Shown here one piece after another: positions 24,539 through 36,019 of a stretch of DNA of 64,000 bases. Source of the DNA: Pontederia crassipes (taxonomy: Eukaryota > Streptophyta > Magnoliopsida > Commelinales > Pontederiaceae); NCBI GenBank assembly GCA_030549335.1, contig CM060184.1:43923909-43987908 (forward strand), written 5' to 3'. Position 1 is the first letter of the stretch, and each line of letters opens with the position of its first letter. A program made the position numbers and the translations under genes. Under the pieces are notes generated by a model. That model made no database searches, had not been told where the DNA came from, and was given only the letters and a program-made list of their open reading frames with translations.

Positions 24539-25182
24539 AAATGCATATAAAAAAAATGTTTTGTTGAAGCAAAGAAATAATAGTTTCTCTATTATGAAAT
24601 AATAACTATTTAACATAGTACAATATTATTTTTTTAGAAAATTAATTTAATATTATGAATAATAACGCTGGAGAAAGAAAAAAAATATAAATCGTCTTTG
24701 ATATTAACATAAGTTTGTTATATCAATATTTCATATTCAACATTATAAAATAGATTTATAAAGTAAATACTTAATTATTAGATTTATTAGTCAATAACAA
24801 ACTAAAATCAATCGTACAACATAACTAATCTTATTAAATTATTGAATAAAAAATTTGATAAAAAATTCAATAGTTAATGATTCAACATTTGACATTGTTC
24901 TCATTCTAACAAAGTAAAATGAATCGATTAGAAATTAGGATTAGATATAAAATAAATTATTACCCATTAACTAAAATAGTTTACAAATAAAATATTAATG
25001 GGAACTAGTATGATGTCCCATGTCGTTATAATATCAAATTAAAACTAATCCCAGTATAAATAATATGTTTTGGAAAATTTGATATAATAATAACCATAAA
25101 ATAAAATAAATCATGCCTAATATAATAGGAGAAAAAATTTAGTATTATTAAACAAGGATTTAGAAAACTCATTGAAAAAACT
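24539..25182. other. AT-rich spacer, no gene seen
   Basis: This is very AT-rich DNA between two LTR relics. No frame, repeat or signal can be supported. Confidence 0.5.
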
Positions 25183-25187
25183 CAATG

Positions 25188-27840
25188 TGTAACATCCCCA
25201 AAGTTTGAACCAAGGATATTTGGGCCTTTTGGACCAAAACCCTAATATAACCCTATATAAAGGTCTAACAACCCTATTAGCCTCCTCACAAACCTAGTTG
25301 TCAACCCTTCCTCCTCTCTCTTTTTTTCTCCACAAAGAAAACTCTAAGTTTAAGAGATCTAGAGCCATATTCTTCATGATGGCTATTTTTTAAGATCCAT
25401 ATGAAGGAAAAGATTAAGAGTTCAAGGGAAAGCACAAGAAGACATAGATGCTTCTAGATGATGATGAAGAAGGGCAAGATGATTAGGAAAAGCAGGATTT
25501 TAGAACTCCAAAGGAATGTAAAGAGGATCCAAACTCACTCTCTCCTATTAATGATATTTTGTTTGGATTGAAAGTTTCAAAAACACCTTGTTCTTGATAG
25601 AAATTTTGATTGAGTATTGCATGATTTATATTGCATAATCTGCTAAATTCATGACTATATTGTAATAATTATTTGGATAGATTTTACTTATTAAAAAATT
25701 ACAAATAATATATGGATGAAAAGCTCTCGAAGTTTAGTCCCCATAAAATTTGTTTCATCCAATTTGAGGATGTATAAAAATAGTTATGATACAAATATTG
25801 GACTACTATCATACTATCTCTGATAACAATGAGACAAAATTGTAAAAAATATCATAAATTAGAAATACTGAATTAGAGTTTGAAATTAATTCACAATTAA
25901 AGGTTCATGTTAGCTTTCTGTAAAAATTTGAATCATTTGAAAAGAACAAGTATAAATTAAATTACTAATATTTTAGAGTTTGCTGCTAGATTACTATGTA
26001 AAGAATAGATCTCAATAGTTTTATGAATTTCTGAAATTAAATGCCAAAAAGATAAAATCCATCAATTTTATATGTGAACATTAATCAAAATGAATATCTA
26101 CTTATTGAGTTATAATTTTTATTGATGATGTGCCAGAATTGTCAAATGAGGAAGGTTGGCATATTATTATGCATTTTCTTTAAATGTTTATATACATTCC
26201 AAATACATTTATTTGTTGATGTATAATGCTTTTTTATGTTTCTTACATTTTATATATGATGCTATTCATGAAACATTGATTGATGTATTGACGATCACGT
26301 AGACACACATTTAGATATGATCAGCCATAATTAGGCTAAAAGATGAAGAATGATTGATAGGAATGATTGTTGTATTACAAAGCATAATGCACATAAAATT
26401 AAAGAAGAATGTCCTTGTCACTCGTCAATGGTGAAAAGCAAATTCTGCACCTATGTATGTACTTCAAGGGGACCTAAGCCCATGAAGTAAAGTCCTGCAT
26501 TTGTGTATGTACTTCTCAACAAACTCCCTCATCAGAAAGTGTATGTATTCCTTGGAATAAAATCTCACTATTACAGTGTGTGTATTCTTCGGAATAAAAT
26601 CCATCACTATTATAGTGTGTGTATTCCTTGGAATAAAGTCCCTCACTATTATGATGTGCGTATTCCCAAGGATGTGGCCTAACTAGTCAATGTGATGATG
26701 TGATATTATTCTCCAACTGTCTTAAAATCAAAGATGTTATAAGATAAAGTAAGAATAAAAGTGAAGTTAACTTCAAAGTATCTTATAACAAAGAAAGTTA
26801 AGATGATGATGAACTAAAAATGGAAAGTAAAGTTCTACATTTCTATATGTAATTCAAGGGGACGCAAGCCTGAGAAGTAAAATCTTGCATCTGTATATGT
26901 ACTTTTTAAAGAACAATGTCTCTCATCATAAAGTGTATGTATTTCTAAAGATGACTAGGAATAAAGTCCCTCATTATTATGATTTGTGTGTTCCTAAGTA
27001 TGATTTATGAAATGAAACGAAAGTCAAGATGATGTTATGTGATAAAGATGAAGGATGAAGATGACACGTGAAGGATCACATAATAAAGAAAGAAAGAAGA
27101 ATGAAATAAAATCCAAAGGGTTATAAAGCAACCATGAGGAAATGTAAAGTATGAAATAAGTCAAGAAGTAAGTAAGGATCAAGGAGTTATGAAGAAACTC
27201 CTAAAATGTATATGACAATGGAAGTAAAGTGAAATGATATGTTACGATTATGTATGAATGATATGAATGTATATTTCTATTGTATGATACTTGCAGAGGA
27301 TGGATCTGAAGTAAATATGTATGACATGATGTTTATGTTTCATGAATATTATATAAAGAATGAATGTAAGTGTTATGTAATGTCATGTAAGGTTCATGAT
27401 ATACTTCATAGCATGCATGTTCATATGTTATTGTTATTATGATGATGATGCATCACATGTTGTATCATGAGATAGGATAGCATAGTATGTATGATACTTA
27501 CATTTTCTAACTGAAAAATCCTACACTCTGGATCCATGTAGGTAACCAAGATTAAATGATGGATGACAGATTAAGTTCATGACGAAGTGTTGCACGTGCT
27601 TAGGTTAAAATAAGTCTTTAGTTTTATGTCAATATTGAGGTTAATGATGCACTGAAGGTTTAGGCATTTGATGTTTTCTGAAGGATTAGTTATGATTTGA
27701 TTATTAGAAAGTTTTTATCTATTATGATTTTCTTAAAATTATCAAGTCTTTCACTGTTAAATGACGTATGATGAACGTGCTAACGGCGTGAAATTGCTTT
27801 AAATGACCAGAACTTTTAGAGCGGATTTCGGATCATTACA
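25188..27840 (+). mobile_element. Solo LTR, 2.65 kb, TSD CAATG (Del/Tekay-like)
   Basis: The LTR begins TGTAACATCCCC at 25188 and ends GGATCATTACA at 27840. It is flanked by identical 5-bp target duplications CAATG (25183-25187 and 27841-27845). A TATA box TATATAA lies at 25254-25260. No internal coding region is attached, so the element was probably reduced by recombination between its two LTRs. Its body shares wording ('atgtacttcaaggg', 'gaagtaaagtcctgcat', 'actctggatccatgtagg') with the 3' LTR of the Del-like element at 51061-52760. Confidence 0.8.
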
Positions 27841-27845
27841 CAATG

Positions 27846-28448
27846 ACACTAATTTAATATCTGGCTTGTTAAATGTATGAAAATATATGTGCCTTGAGAT
27901 ATAAAAATTTACTACAATAGATGAATGCATATGTTCATGAAAATATCTATTATACAGTGAAAATTAGATTATTGAATATAAAATCCTAATAGATGAGACC
28001 TAATCACACACAAAAAGATAAACGATAAAAATGTGTGACTTAAGATGTATTAAACTAAAAAATGCTAACCAATAAGAGTCGTGTTGATTCGACATTATTT
28101 TTTCTCAATTCATTAGTTTTGACATTTTCATCTTTTATAGTTATTGATATGATGATTCGCTTGATGCGGGCAACAAAATTGAATATATCCACATCATGTT
28201 GTACTTCTTACTATTATTTACAGAAAACAATAAATTAGAATTAAAAATAATAATTTTTCTAGTCTATTTAGCAGTGGTGTAAACCCGACTTAAAACTTGA
28301 CTTTAAAGTTGATATGTTATAATTTGGGTTCACTCGACTGACTGAATGAATTAGAATGATTGATTGAATTAAAATTAAAAAATGAAATAAAAAATATTAC
28401 AATATTTTATATGCATTAATTACATATAATTTTATTTCAAATTTATGT
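27846..28448. other. AT-rich spacer, no gene seen
   Basis: No coding frame or repeat is supported between the solo LTR and the next LTR relic. Confidence 0.5.
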
Positions 28449-30183
28449 TGTAATTTTTTTCACCACATATCGTCGATTTTTTGATCCAGGGTACAAGAGT
28501 TTCCTTAGTTAGAGTATGTAAAAGGCATGCAATGCGATGCCATGATCCTAAATAGGATACTACATAGTATGCATCATTATCTTCATATAATAAGAAGAAA
28601 ATAATATGCATGCCATGTGCTTAACATATGATCAACATGTCAATCATTAACATCAATCTTTCATCATGCATTTATACACAATTGCATGGAAGACGTGTAA
28701 TCATATCATCATACATATAGTATGGAAACATTCATAACAAAAAAACAATTCAATTCATAGACATATAAGTGATGTTCACTTACAATAACTATTGCCTCCA
28801 TAATTTTTCTCGGGTTGCTTTATAACCCTTTTAGACTTCCACTTTCGTTGGACATTATTCCATACGAACGATTATGATCTCTTCTTAATGTTATATCTTT
28901 CGATAGTTGAGATTTATGTCATTGTCCTCTCAATAAGCTAACTAAGCCTTGGAGACAATGCTCCCCTCTCGTCCGAAGGCGACATCAGAATGCACACACC
29001 GTTGCCGATGTATGTAACGATCATTTTGAAGAACTCTTGCACGAGGGTGACATCGGAATGACACACTGTTGTCGATGTGTATAACGATCATTCCGAAAAA
29101 ATCTGATAAAGGACCGTAGAGGGTTGACATGTAACATCATCCACAACTGGGTTCATTACGCTTTTCAATCAACAAATACTAACGTCGCCCAATCTTCACG
29201 TTTTAACTTAGTTACATGGGAACATGCATATATGTGTATTTAAGTTCTTATACAATCATCAAACATCCATACATACTAATAATATTTTGAAAATAACATT
29301 TTATATGATGTTAACGCTTCTACTGTTGTTCACGGTTATGAAAGGAGTCATCACAACCGTGAAAGAGACCTGGAAATAACTTGTTCTATCACGGTCATGA
29401 CAAGGGCATCACGACCGTAACTGCCTATGTCACGGTTGTGACAATGTTTGTCATGGGCATGACAAGCCTTTTCTTCTCGATTTCCTAGTTCGTCACGGTT
29501 GTGACTTAATAGTCACGGTCGTTCCTTGGCCTTGCCACGACCATGACAATAATCATCACGGGAGTGACAGAGGCCCTACAGCTTCGTTACTAGGTTTGTG
29601 TTCACAAGCATGACAGGTTCCATCACGACCGTGACCAGGAAATAGTCGCCAACCTGATTTTATACGATTTTTCCCAAAATTGGGTAAAATGATATACAAT
29701 ATTTAGAATCAATCCAAGCATGTTTTCCAGATATTATAGGGTAAAAAAGGACATACAAAAACATATTAAAACACTCAATTTCAACGATTAGGGTTCATCC
29801 CCCAAATCATGAACAATAAGATGAACATATGAACCCTAACTATTAGATCTAATCATGAAAGCCTATACATGCATAGGTCTAGGGATTTCAATAAATAAGA
29901 ACCCTCAATCACAATCCAGTTTCTAATACAGGAAAAACATCGAGAGAGGAGAGGAGTTTTGAATCCCCTTTAATACCTTGTTCTTGAATCCTCTTTCTCT
30001 TTCTTCCTCTTCCTCTTCCCCTTCTACCTTGCTCCTCATATCCCTTTTCCTTAAGCCCTAGCCGTCAAACGAATAATGAGGGAAAAAAGATTAACAAGGA
30101 GGTTTAGGACATTTATATAGGGGTCTAGGGTTTTGGGCCCAAATTAACTATTAAGCCCAATTAAAAAAAATCTGGGGTATTAC
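28449..30183 (-). mobile_element. LTR relic (minus), 5' end at 30183
   Basis: On the minus strand it opens TGTAATACCCCAG at 30183 and has a TATA-like CTATATAAAT at 30120-30111. A GGGCCCAAAACCCTAG leader-side motif is shared with related LTRs. A CACGRCCGTGA-type palindrome array lies at 29330-29640. The low-coordinate end is TGTAATTTTTTTCACC near 28449, but no matching 5-bp duplication was found, and the 3' portion looks internally deleted relative to the LTR at 51061-52760. Confidence 0.55.
29330..29640. repeat. Palindrome array CACGRCCGTGA, about 21-bp spacing (minus LTR)
   Basis: About ten copies of a 10-bp palindromic core (variants CACGGTTATG, CACAACCGTG, CACGGTCATG, CACGACCGTA, CACGGTTGTG) stand in a row. 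Consecutive starts are mostly 20-21 bp apart. Differences from the ideal CACGGCCGTG are mainly C-to-T or G-to-A changes. Confidence 0.75.
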
Positions 30184-30844
30184 AAGTACTCTCCGCCTTT
30201 ATATTTCTCTCTTCTTTTGAAATAATATAAGTTAACACATTATAATACAAAAATAAATTCATTTTATTATTTTAAAAGTAAATAATACATTAAGCTTCAT
30301 TTTCTAGTCACTCTTTACTTCATCTCCCGTCCATCTTTTTTTTTTTTGAAAAACATCTACTCCTTAATACTTTTTATTTTATTAATGTTAATTTACACAT
30401 GATAACATAGGAATATAATATTTAACTTTCTTTTCCATCAGGTTTATATAATTTTTAAAATAATACAAATATAGACACTAATTGATATCTACTTTTGTTT
30501 TTAATATTATCATATATTAGAATTTAAGTAAATAACATTCATTTTGATATTTCTAACAACATATATTATTTTATCATAAAAATGGCACACATCTTATACT
30601 GGGTTGGACTTGGATTTTAATTTAAGATGGACTAAAATATATTATAAAGATAGTAAATATAAAATATTATTAATAAATACTAAATAATTATTAAAAGGAA
30701 GTAGCATATTATTTAAAGTCTAATTTAGTTGGGAGGGAATCCATTAATTGATTTAACCTTGCGATCACTCCATGATAGTCATCCGATTAAGATTGGAGTG
30801 CTATGATCACATTTATGTTATATCTCCAATTCAATGGTTGAACC
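30184..30844. other. AT-rich spacer, no gene seen
   Basis: No coding frame or recognisable repeat is present between the LTR relic and the gag-protease fragment. Confidence 0.5.
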
Positions 30845-31650
30845 AAAATCTAATTTGGAAGATCTTCTTGATAGTTCATTTCTGCTTCTGATTCTAAATT
30901 TACTAACATAGAGGCTTCAATTAGTAAGTTGAAAAATCAAGTTGGACAGTTAGCCAATATTGTCACAGGTAGACAACTAGGGACACTTCCTAACAACGCT
31001 GAAAAGAAATCAAGAGAAGAAGTTAAAGCCATCACACTGAGAAATGGAAAAGAAGTATAGGTTCCCGAGGAAACATCAAACTTAGCACAAAAATCAAGCT
31101 CTTCAAAGGACAAGGAAGGTGAACAACCCGAATCTAAAGAAGTTCCTACAACACAACTACAGAGGACAAGCACTCAATTAGAGAAATACAACTTTCTAGC
31201 AAAAGCGAGAAACCTTCCTTATCCCTAGAAATATCATCAAGAACAATTAGACACTCAGTTTTCCAAATTTCTTGAAATCTTTAAGCAAATACACATTAAC
31301 ATTCCTTTTCATGAAGCTTTGAGACAGATGTCAACATACGCTAAGTTCATGAAGGACATACTTTCTAACAGAAGGAAGATTAAGGAAACTGGCGTAATCA
31401 AACTATCATCCAATTGCTCTGTTGTGAGCAATAAAGATATGCCTCTAAAAGATAAAGATACAGGGAGTTTTATAATACCATGCACTATTGAAAATTTTTA
31501 CTGTTCTACAGCTTAATGCGATCTTGGTATTAGTATTAACCTGATGCCTTACTCTATTTTTTTTAAGCTTGGTTGTGGAGAATTAAAAGACACCACAGTC
31601 ATGCTCCATCTTGCGGATCAATCTATTAAAAGGCCTGGAGGCATATTAGA
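30845..31650 (+). pseudogene. Athila-type gag-protease fragment
   Basis: Broken frames give the late gag linker and aspartic protease start of an Athila/Tat-type element: KLKNQVGQLANIVTGRQ near 30930, TYAKFMKDILSNRRKI near 31330, and SFIIPCTIENFYC near 31470. Then comes CDLG.SINLMPYSIFFKLG (protease motif, normally DLGAS) and the ADQSIKRPGGILE strand near 31630. Stops at about 31060, 31227 and 31515 disable it. The same block, better preserved, is in the minus-strand Athila-like element (46126-48600). The fragment ends abruptly and is joined directly to Del-type gag. Confidence 0.75.
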
Positions 31651-32200
31651 AGGCCTTTAGGAATCACTACCTTCCCCCACATGTCAGGGGGGAGAAGCAA
31701 GCTGAGTTTATGAATTTGTAGTAGGGCAGCTTGATCGTAGAGGAATACCTCAACAAGTTCCTTGAGCTTCAGATGTATAGCCATCTGAATAAAGATGAAG
31801 AGTTGAGGGTTAACCACTTCATCAAAGGACTAAATCCTTGCCAGAGAATGAATGTCAAATGTGGTGATCCCGAGACTATAGCCAAGGCGATCTCCTTAGC
31901 AACTAAGTTGGCAAGGGAGATTGACATGCAAAAGAAGTATGAGCAGAATAGGGACTCAAAGAAAGAATAGATGAAAGACAGAGGAAAAAAGAATAGGGAC
32001 TCCTAGCCCTACTCTAAAATTGAAGGGGGATTGAGGAGCAAAGCATGTCCTCACTGTCACAAATTTCACCCTAGAGAATTCAAGTTCAAGACTAGAGCAT
32101 ATCTGCATTGTGGCAAGATTGGCCACTTTGTTAGAGGGGTAGAAGCTTGACGACAAGGGAAAAGGATAGCAAACAAAGAACCAACAAAGGACACCAAGCA
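31651..32200 (+). pseudogene. Del-type gag remnant with CCHC knuckle
   Basis: Starting mid-domain with a YLPPHV-like and KQAEFMNL motif, the frame opens at 31731-31970 with EEYLNKFLELQMYS and HFIKGLNPCQRMNV, typical of Retrotrans_gag of Del elements. A degenerate zinc knuckle (LHCGKIGHFVRG) follows near 32100. Stops and small frameshifts break it on both sides. Confidence 0.7.
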
Positions 32201-33330
32201 AGGTCTACACCATGCAAGTGGATGAGGCCCAGAAGTCCAATGAAGTGATCCAAGGTAACTATGCAATGTTCTATTTGATTTTGGTGCCACTCACTCCTTG
32301 ATATCATTTGCTTTTGCTAACTTATTAACTTTTGAGAGAGAAAACATGAAGTGACAGGTAGAAATAGCAACACCACTACAGAGGGTCTCCACCAGGCAAT
32401 ACGTCTTAGAGACACCGGTGATGATAGAGGGAGATAATTATTCGGCTGACCTTATAGTACTACCTATGATGGACTATGATGTCATATTGGGCATGGATTG
32501 GTTGTCATACCATGATGCCTACATGATGTGCCGACAATGAAAAGTCATGATGATAGTTTTGTAACCTTCTATGGAATTTCATCCAAGAAAAAGAAAATGA
32601 TAATCTCTTCAACCAAGGCAACCAAGATGCTGAATAGGGGTTGTCAAGGATTCTTGGCAAATGCCATCAAGGGAGATTTCCAACCTAAACCACTATAAGA
32701 AATTGAAGTGGTGAGGGATTTTCCAAATGTGTTTCCGAAGAGCTCTCGAGATTACCTCTAGAAGGGGAAATTGATTTTCCATTTTGAGTTGATGCCAGAG
32801 ACGACCCCAATCTCCAAACCTCCCTATAGGATGGCACCAGCTGAGATAAAAGAACTGAAGACCCAATTACAGGAGGTCCTGGACAGAGACTTTTTTAGGT
32901 CAAGCGTGTCCCCATGGGGGGCACCTGTTCTATATGTAAAGAAGAATGATGGATCACCGAGATTATGTATTGATTACATGATGCTCAATGAAGTGACCAT
33001 CAACAATAAGTACCCACTTCCCAGGATAGACGATCTTTTTGATAAATTGTCTTCTGCATCAGTCTCATCAAAGATTGACTTGAGAAGTAAATACCATCAG
33101 CTCAGGGTGGCTGATGAAGACATAGCGAAGACAGCCTTTAGATTAAGGTATGGCCTTTATGAATTTTTGGTTATACCTTTTGGATTGCTCCTGTAGCATT
33201 TATAGATTTGATGTCAAGATATTTAAGCCTCCTTTGGATAGGTCTGTGATAGTATTTGTAGATGACATCCTGATATATTCATCAAGTCCTGAAGAACACA
33301 AAAAGCACTTACAAATTATTCTGGAGACTT
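32201..33330 (+). pseudogene. Del-type protease and reverse transcriptase remnant
   Basis: Protease motif FDFGATHSLIS near 32275 (the usual catalytic D-S/T-G context, with F for S) and the ILGMDWLSYHDA strand near 32490 lie upstream of an open RT segment at 32771-33196. The RT has [34 protein letters not shown] and the IDLRS.YHQL motif. The catalytic box appears as VFVDDILIYSS near 33250 in a different frame, after a short deletion/frameshift near 33195. This polymerase would copy element RNA, but this copy is not functional. Confidence 0.8.
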
Positions 33331-33479
33331 TGCAGCAACATCATATGCAAAGTTCTCCAACTGGTTGGAGCAAGTTATGTTTCTATGTCATATTATTTAA
33401 AAGTAAGCCATCTTTGTGGACCCAACAAAAGTTGAAGCAGTTGTCAACTGGGACAGGTCAAAGACAGTATCTAATATCA

Positions 33480-34020
33480 TGAGTTTTCTAAGTTTGGCCA
33501 GCTACTACAGAAGGTTTATCTAGGATTTCTCAAATATTGCTTCTCCAATGACCAAACTAATCTGGAAGGGAGAAAAGTTCAACTAAAATAAAAATGTGAA
33601 GAAAGCTTCTTGGATCTAAAGAAGAGATTGACTTTTGCATCAATACTAATAATTTCCACAAGAGTTTGAGGCTACATGATGTATAGTGATGCTAGTGGTA
33701 GTGGATTGGGATGTGTACTTATGTAGCATAGAAGAGGGGTTGCATATGCCTCAAGGAAATTGAAAACTCATGAGAGGAACTACCCCATTCATGATTTGGA
33801 ACTGACAACTGTGGTGTTTGCCTTGAAGATATGGCTTCGCTATTTGTATGGAGAAGAATTTGAAATTTACACTAACCACAAGAGTCTCATGTGCTCCCAA
33901 AAGGAGCTCAACATGAGACAAATAAGATAACTAGAGTTTTTAAGGATTATGAGTTTGGTATTCTCTACCATTCAGGGAAGGTCAATTCAGTGGTAGATGC
34001 TCTAAGCAGGAAATATGAAA
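33480..34020 (+). pseudogene. Del-type RNase H remnant
   Basis: Scattered frames show the connection domain (FLSLASYYRRF near 33490) and RNase H motifs MYSDASGSGLGCVLM near 33680, [13 protein letters not shown] near 33750 and [12 protein letters not shown] near 33800. The tail toward integrase has KVNSVVDALSRK near 33985. Several stops are present. Confidence 0.7.
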
Positions 34021-35802
34021 GGTTAGTGGCATGTCTAAGAGTCTACAAATGGACCTTGAATTGGTGACAAAGATTGCAGAAGCGCAGAAAGAGGACCCAG
34101 AGTATAAGGATATGAAAATTCTGTGTGAGAAGGGACACCTAGACTATAAGACTAATGAAGATGGGACTATCAGGTTCCAAGACAGACTTTCGATACTTGA
34201 GGGCAAGACACTTAAGGAAGAAATTCGGACTGATTGCCACAAGTCAGAATTTATCATTCACTTGGGAACCACTAAAATGTTCAAGGACCTACAAAGGACA
34301 TTTTGGTAGAAGGATATGAAAAGAGAGGTGGCAGAATATGTTTTCAAATGTTTAGTCTACCAACAGGTCAAGATTGAGCACCAAAAAGCACCAGGACTAC
34401 TGAATGCCCATACCTCAGTGAAAGTGGGAGAAGATCACGATAGACTTCATCGTGGTTCTCCCAAGGACACAGATAGGGCATGATTCTATTTGGGTCATCG
34501 TGGACAGATTGACCAAGTCTGCTCACTTCTTACTATTAGTGTGAGGCAATCAGTTGCAAGTATGGCACAATTATATATAGAGATGAGATTATCCGATTAA
34601 ATGTAATTTTTATTTCCATCGTATCGGATAGGGACCCAAGGTTCACAATAAGATTCTAAAGAGGATTATAGCATGCTTTTGACATAAAGTTGCACTATAG
34701 TACTGCCTTTCACCCTAAGAGTCATAAGCAAAGTGAAAGGATAATTCAAACTTTGGAAGACATATTGAGAGCGTGAACAATAGATTGACAAGGCAGTTGG
34801 AATGATCACCTCGCCTTAGCTAAGTTTGCCTACAACACTATTTATCATTCCTCCATAAAGATGGCACCGTTCAAAGCACTGTATGGAAGACCTTGTAGAT
34901 GTCCCACATGTTGGAGTGCAGTTGATGAAGGAAGATTACTACGATCTGAACTAGTAGAAGAGTATTGATGTGGAGAATTTATGTGTACATTTACATCACT
35001 ATTCAACATGTATTTTGCACCCACGACATGCTTATTTCCCTTACAAATGCATGCATAGCATCAATTGAATATGTTTCATGCCTTCTCCACATCAAACTAG
35101 TTTATACATCGTTCTTATTTGTTTGTCATCAAAATGCTCGTTGAGATGCATATTCATGTAGGAAGCCGACACAGCTCGGGGGATGAGGTAGAGCAAACTG
35201 TGCACCATGTGTTGATTTCTACATCCGAGAAGGTGTTTTGCTTCAAGGCTGTGATAAAGACCAACGGAACCAACAGCAAACACCAACTAACACCTCGGGA
35301 CCAACCAATTTCTCCACCTACTCGAGCAAGGAAGCTTCCTTGAGAGAGGGGACCACGGCAGCAGCGGGGAGGCAAAAAGCTGCGAAATCGACAGAAGCAG
35401 AGGAGGACAAAAGAAAAAGGCATACAAAAGGAGGAGCAACGAAAAAAAGGGGGCAAAAGAACTTTTCTAATTTGGGGAGGGTATTATCATCGATAGATGA
35501 GAGAATTAAGGGTTTGGAGGAGAAACAAAAAGAAACATTGTTTTGCGTGATTGTATTTTCAAGGGATGTCTATTCATCCCGGATGAATTGCAACTAACCG
35601 GCCCAACTAAGGCCGGATGTCTTATGGGCCTTGGACTGATGTTTTCTGTTCATATTTCATCCTGTTGTTTTCATAGACCAAACTAAGTGTTGAGCTTCGC
35701 TTTCGTTTAGTGATATATGTCTTTGATTTTGGTTTTATCGCATATCTTCAACTCTTTGGATTGATGAGTGATTGAGATTTTGATTCATCTTTGTCATGCA
35801 CT

Positions 35803-35824
35803 CCCCCCCCCCCCCCCCCCCCCC
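35803..35824. repeat. C22 homopolymer
   Basis: Twenty-two consecutive C residues lie within the inserted LTR. Such a tract is i-motif/G-quadruplex prone and sequencing-error prone, so its exact length should be treated with caution. Confidence 0.9.
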
Positions 35825-36019
35825 GATCATAGGGATACTCTAGGCTCTACACGATCATACGCAGAGACATCGAGCACCGGCAAGATGATCCTCTGCTTGG
35901 TTTCTTCGGTTCCTTACAGCTAGAGTTGAGGGAGGTTTTGAATCATTATCGCTTCGCACCCTCAATCGTAGGGATACTCTAGGCTCTACGCGATCGTACA
36001 CAGAGATATCGAGCACGGG
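35825..36019. repeat. Direct duplication of a 57-bp motif (spacing 138 bp)
   Basis: Copies at 35825-35881 and 35963-36019 share 'tagggatactctaggctctac.cgat', 'ac.cagaga.atcgagcac' and surrounding text. Part of the unit (CGATCRTA...TACGATCG-like) is itself partly self-complementary. The block lies within the inserted LTR. Confidence 0.8.

Noticed and set aside
35238..35597. 119-codon Lys/Thr-rich frame inside the inserted LTR
   Set aside because: No recognised domain; it lies in an LTR with no other coding signal and could easily be chance.
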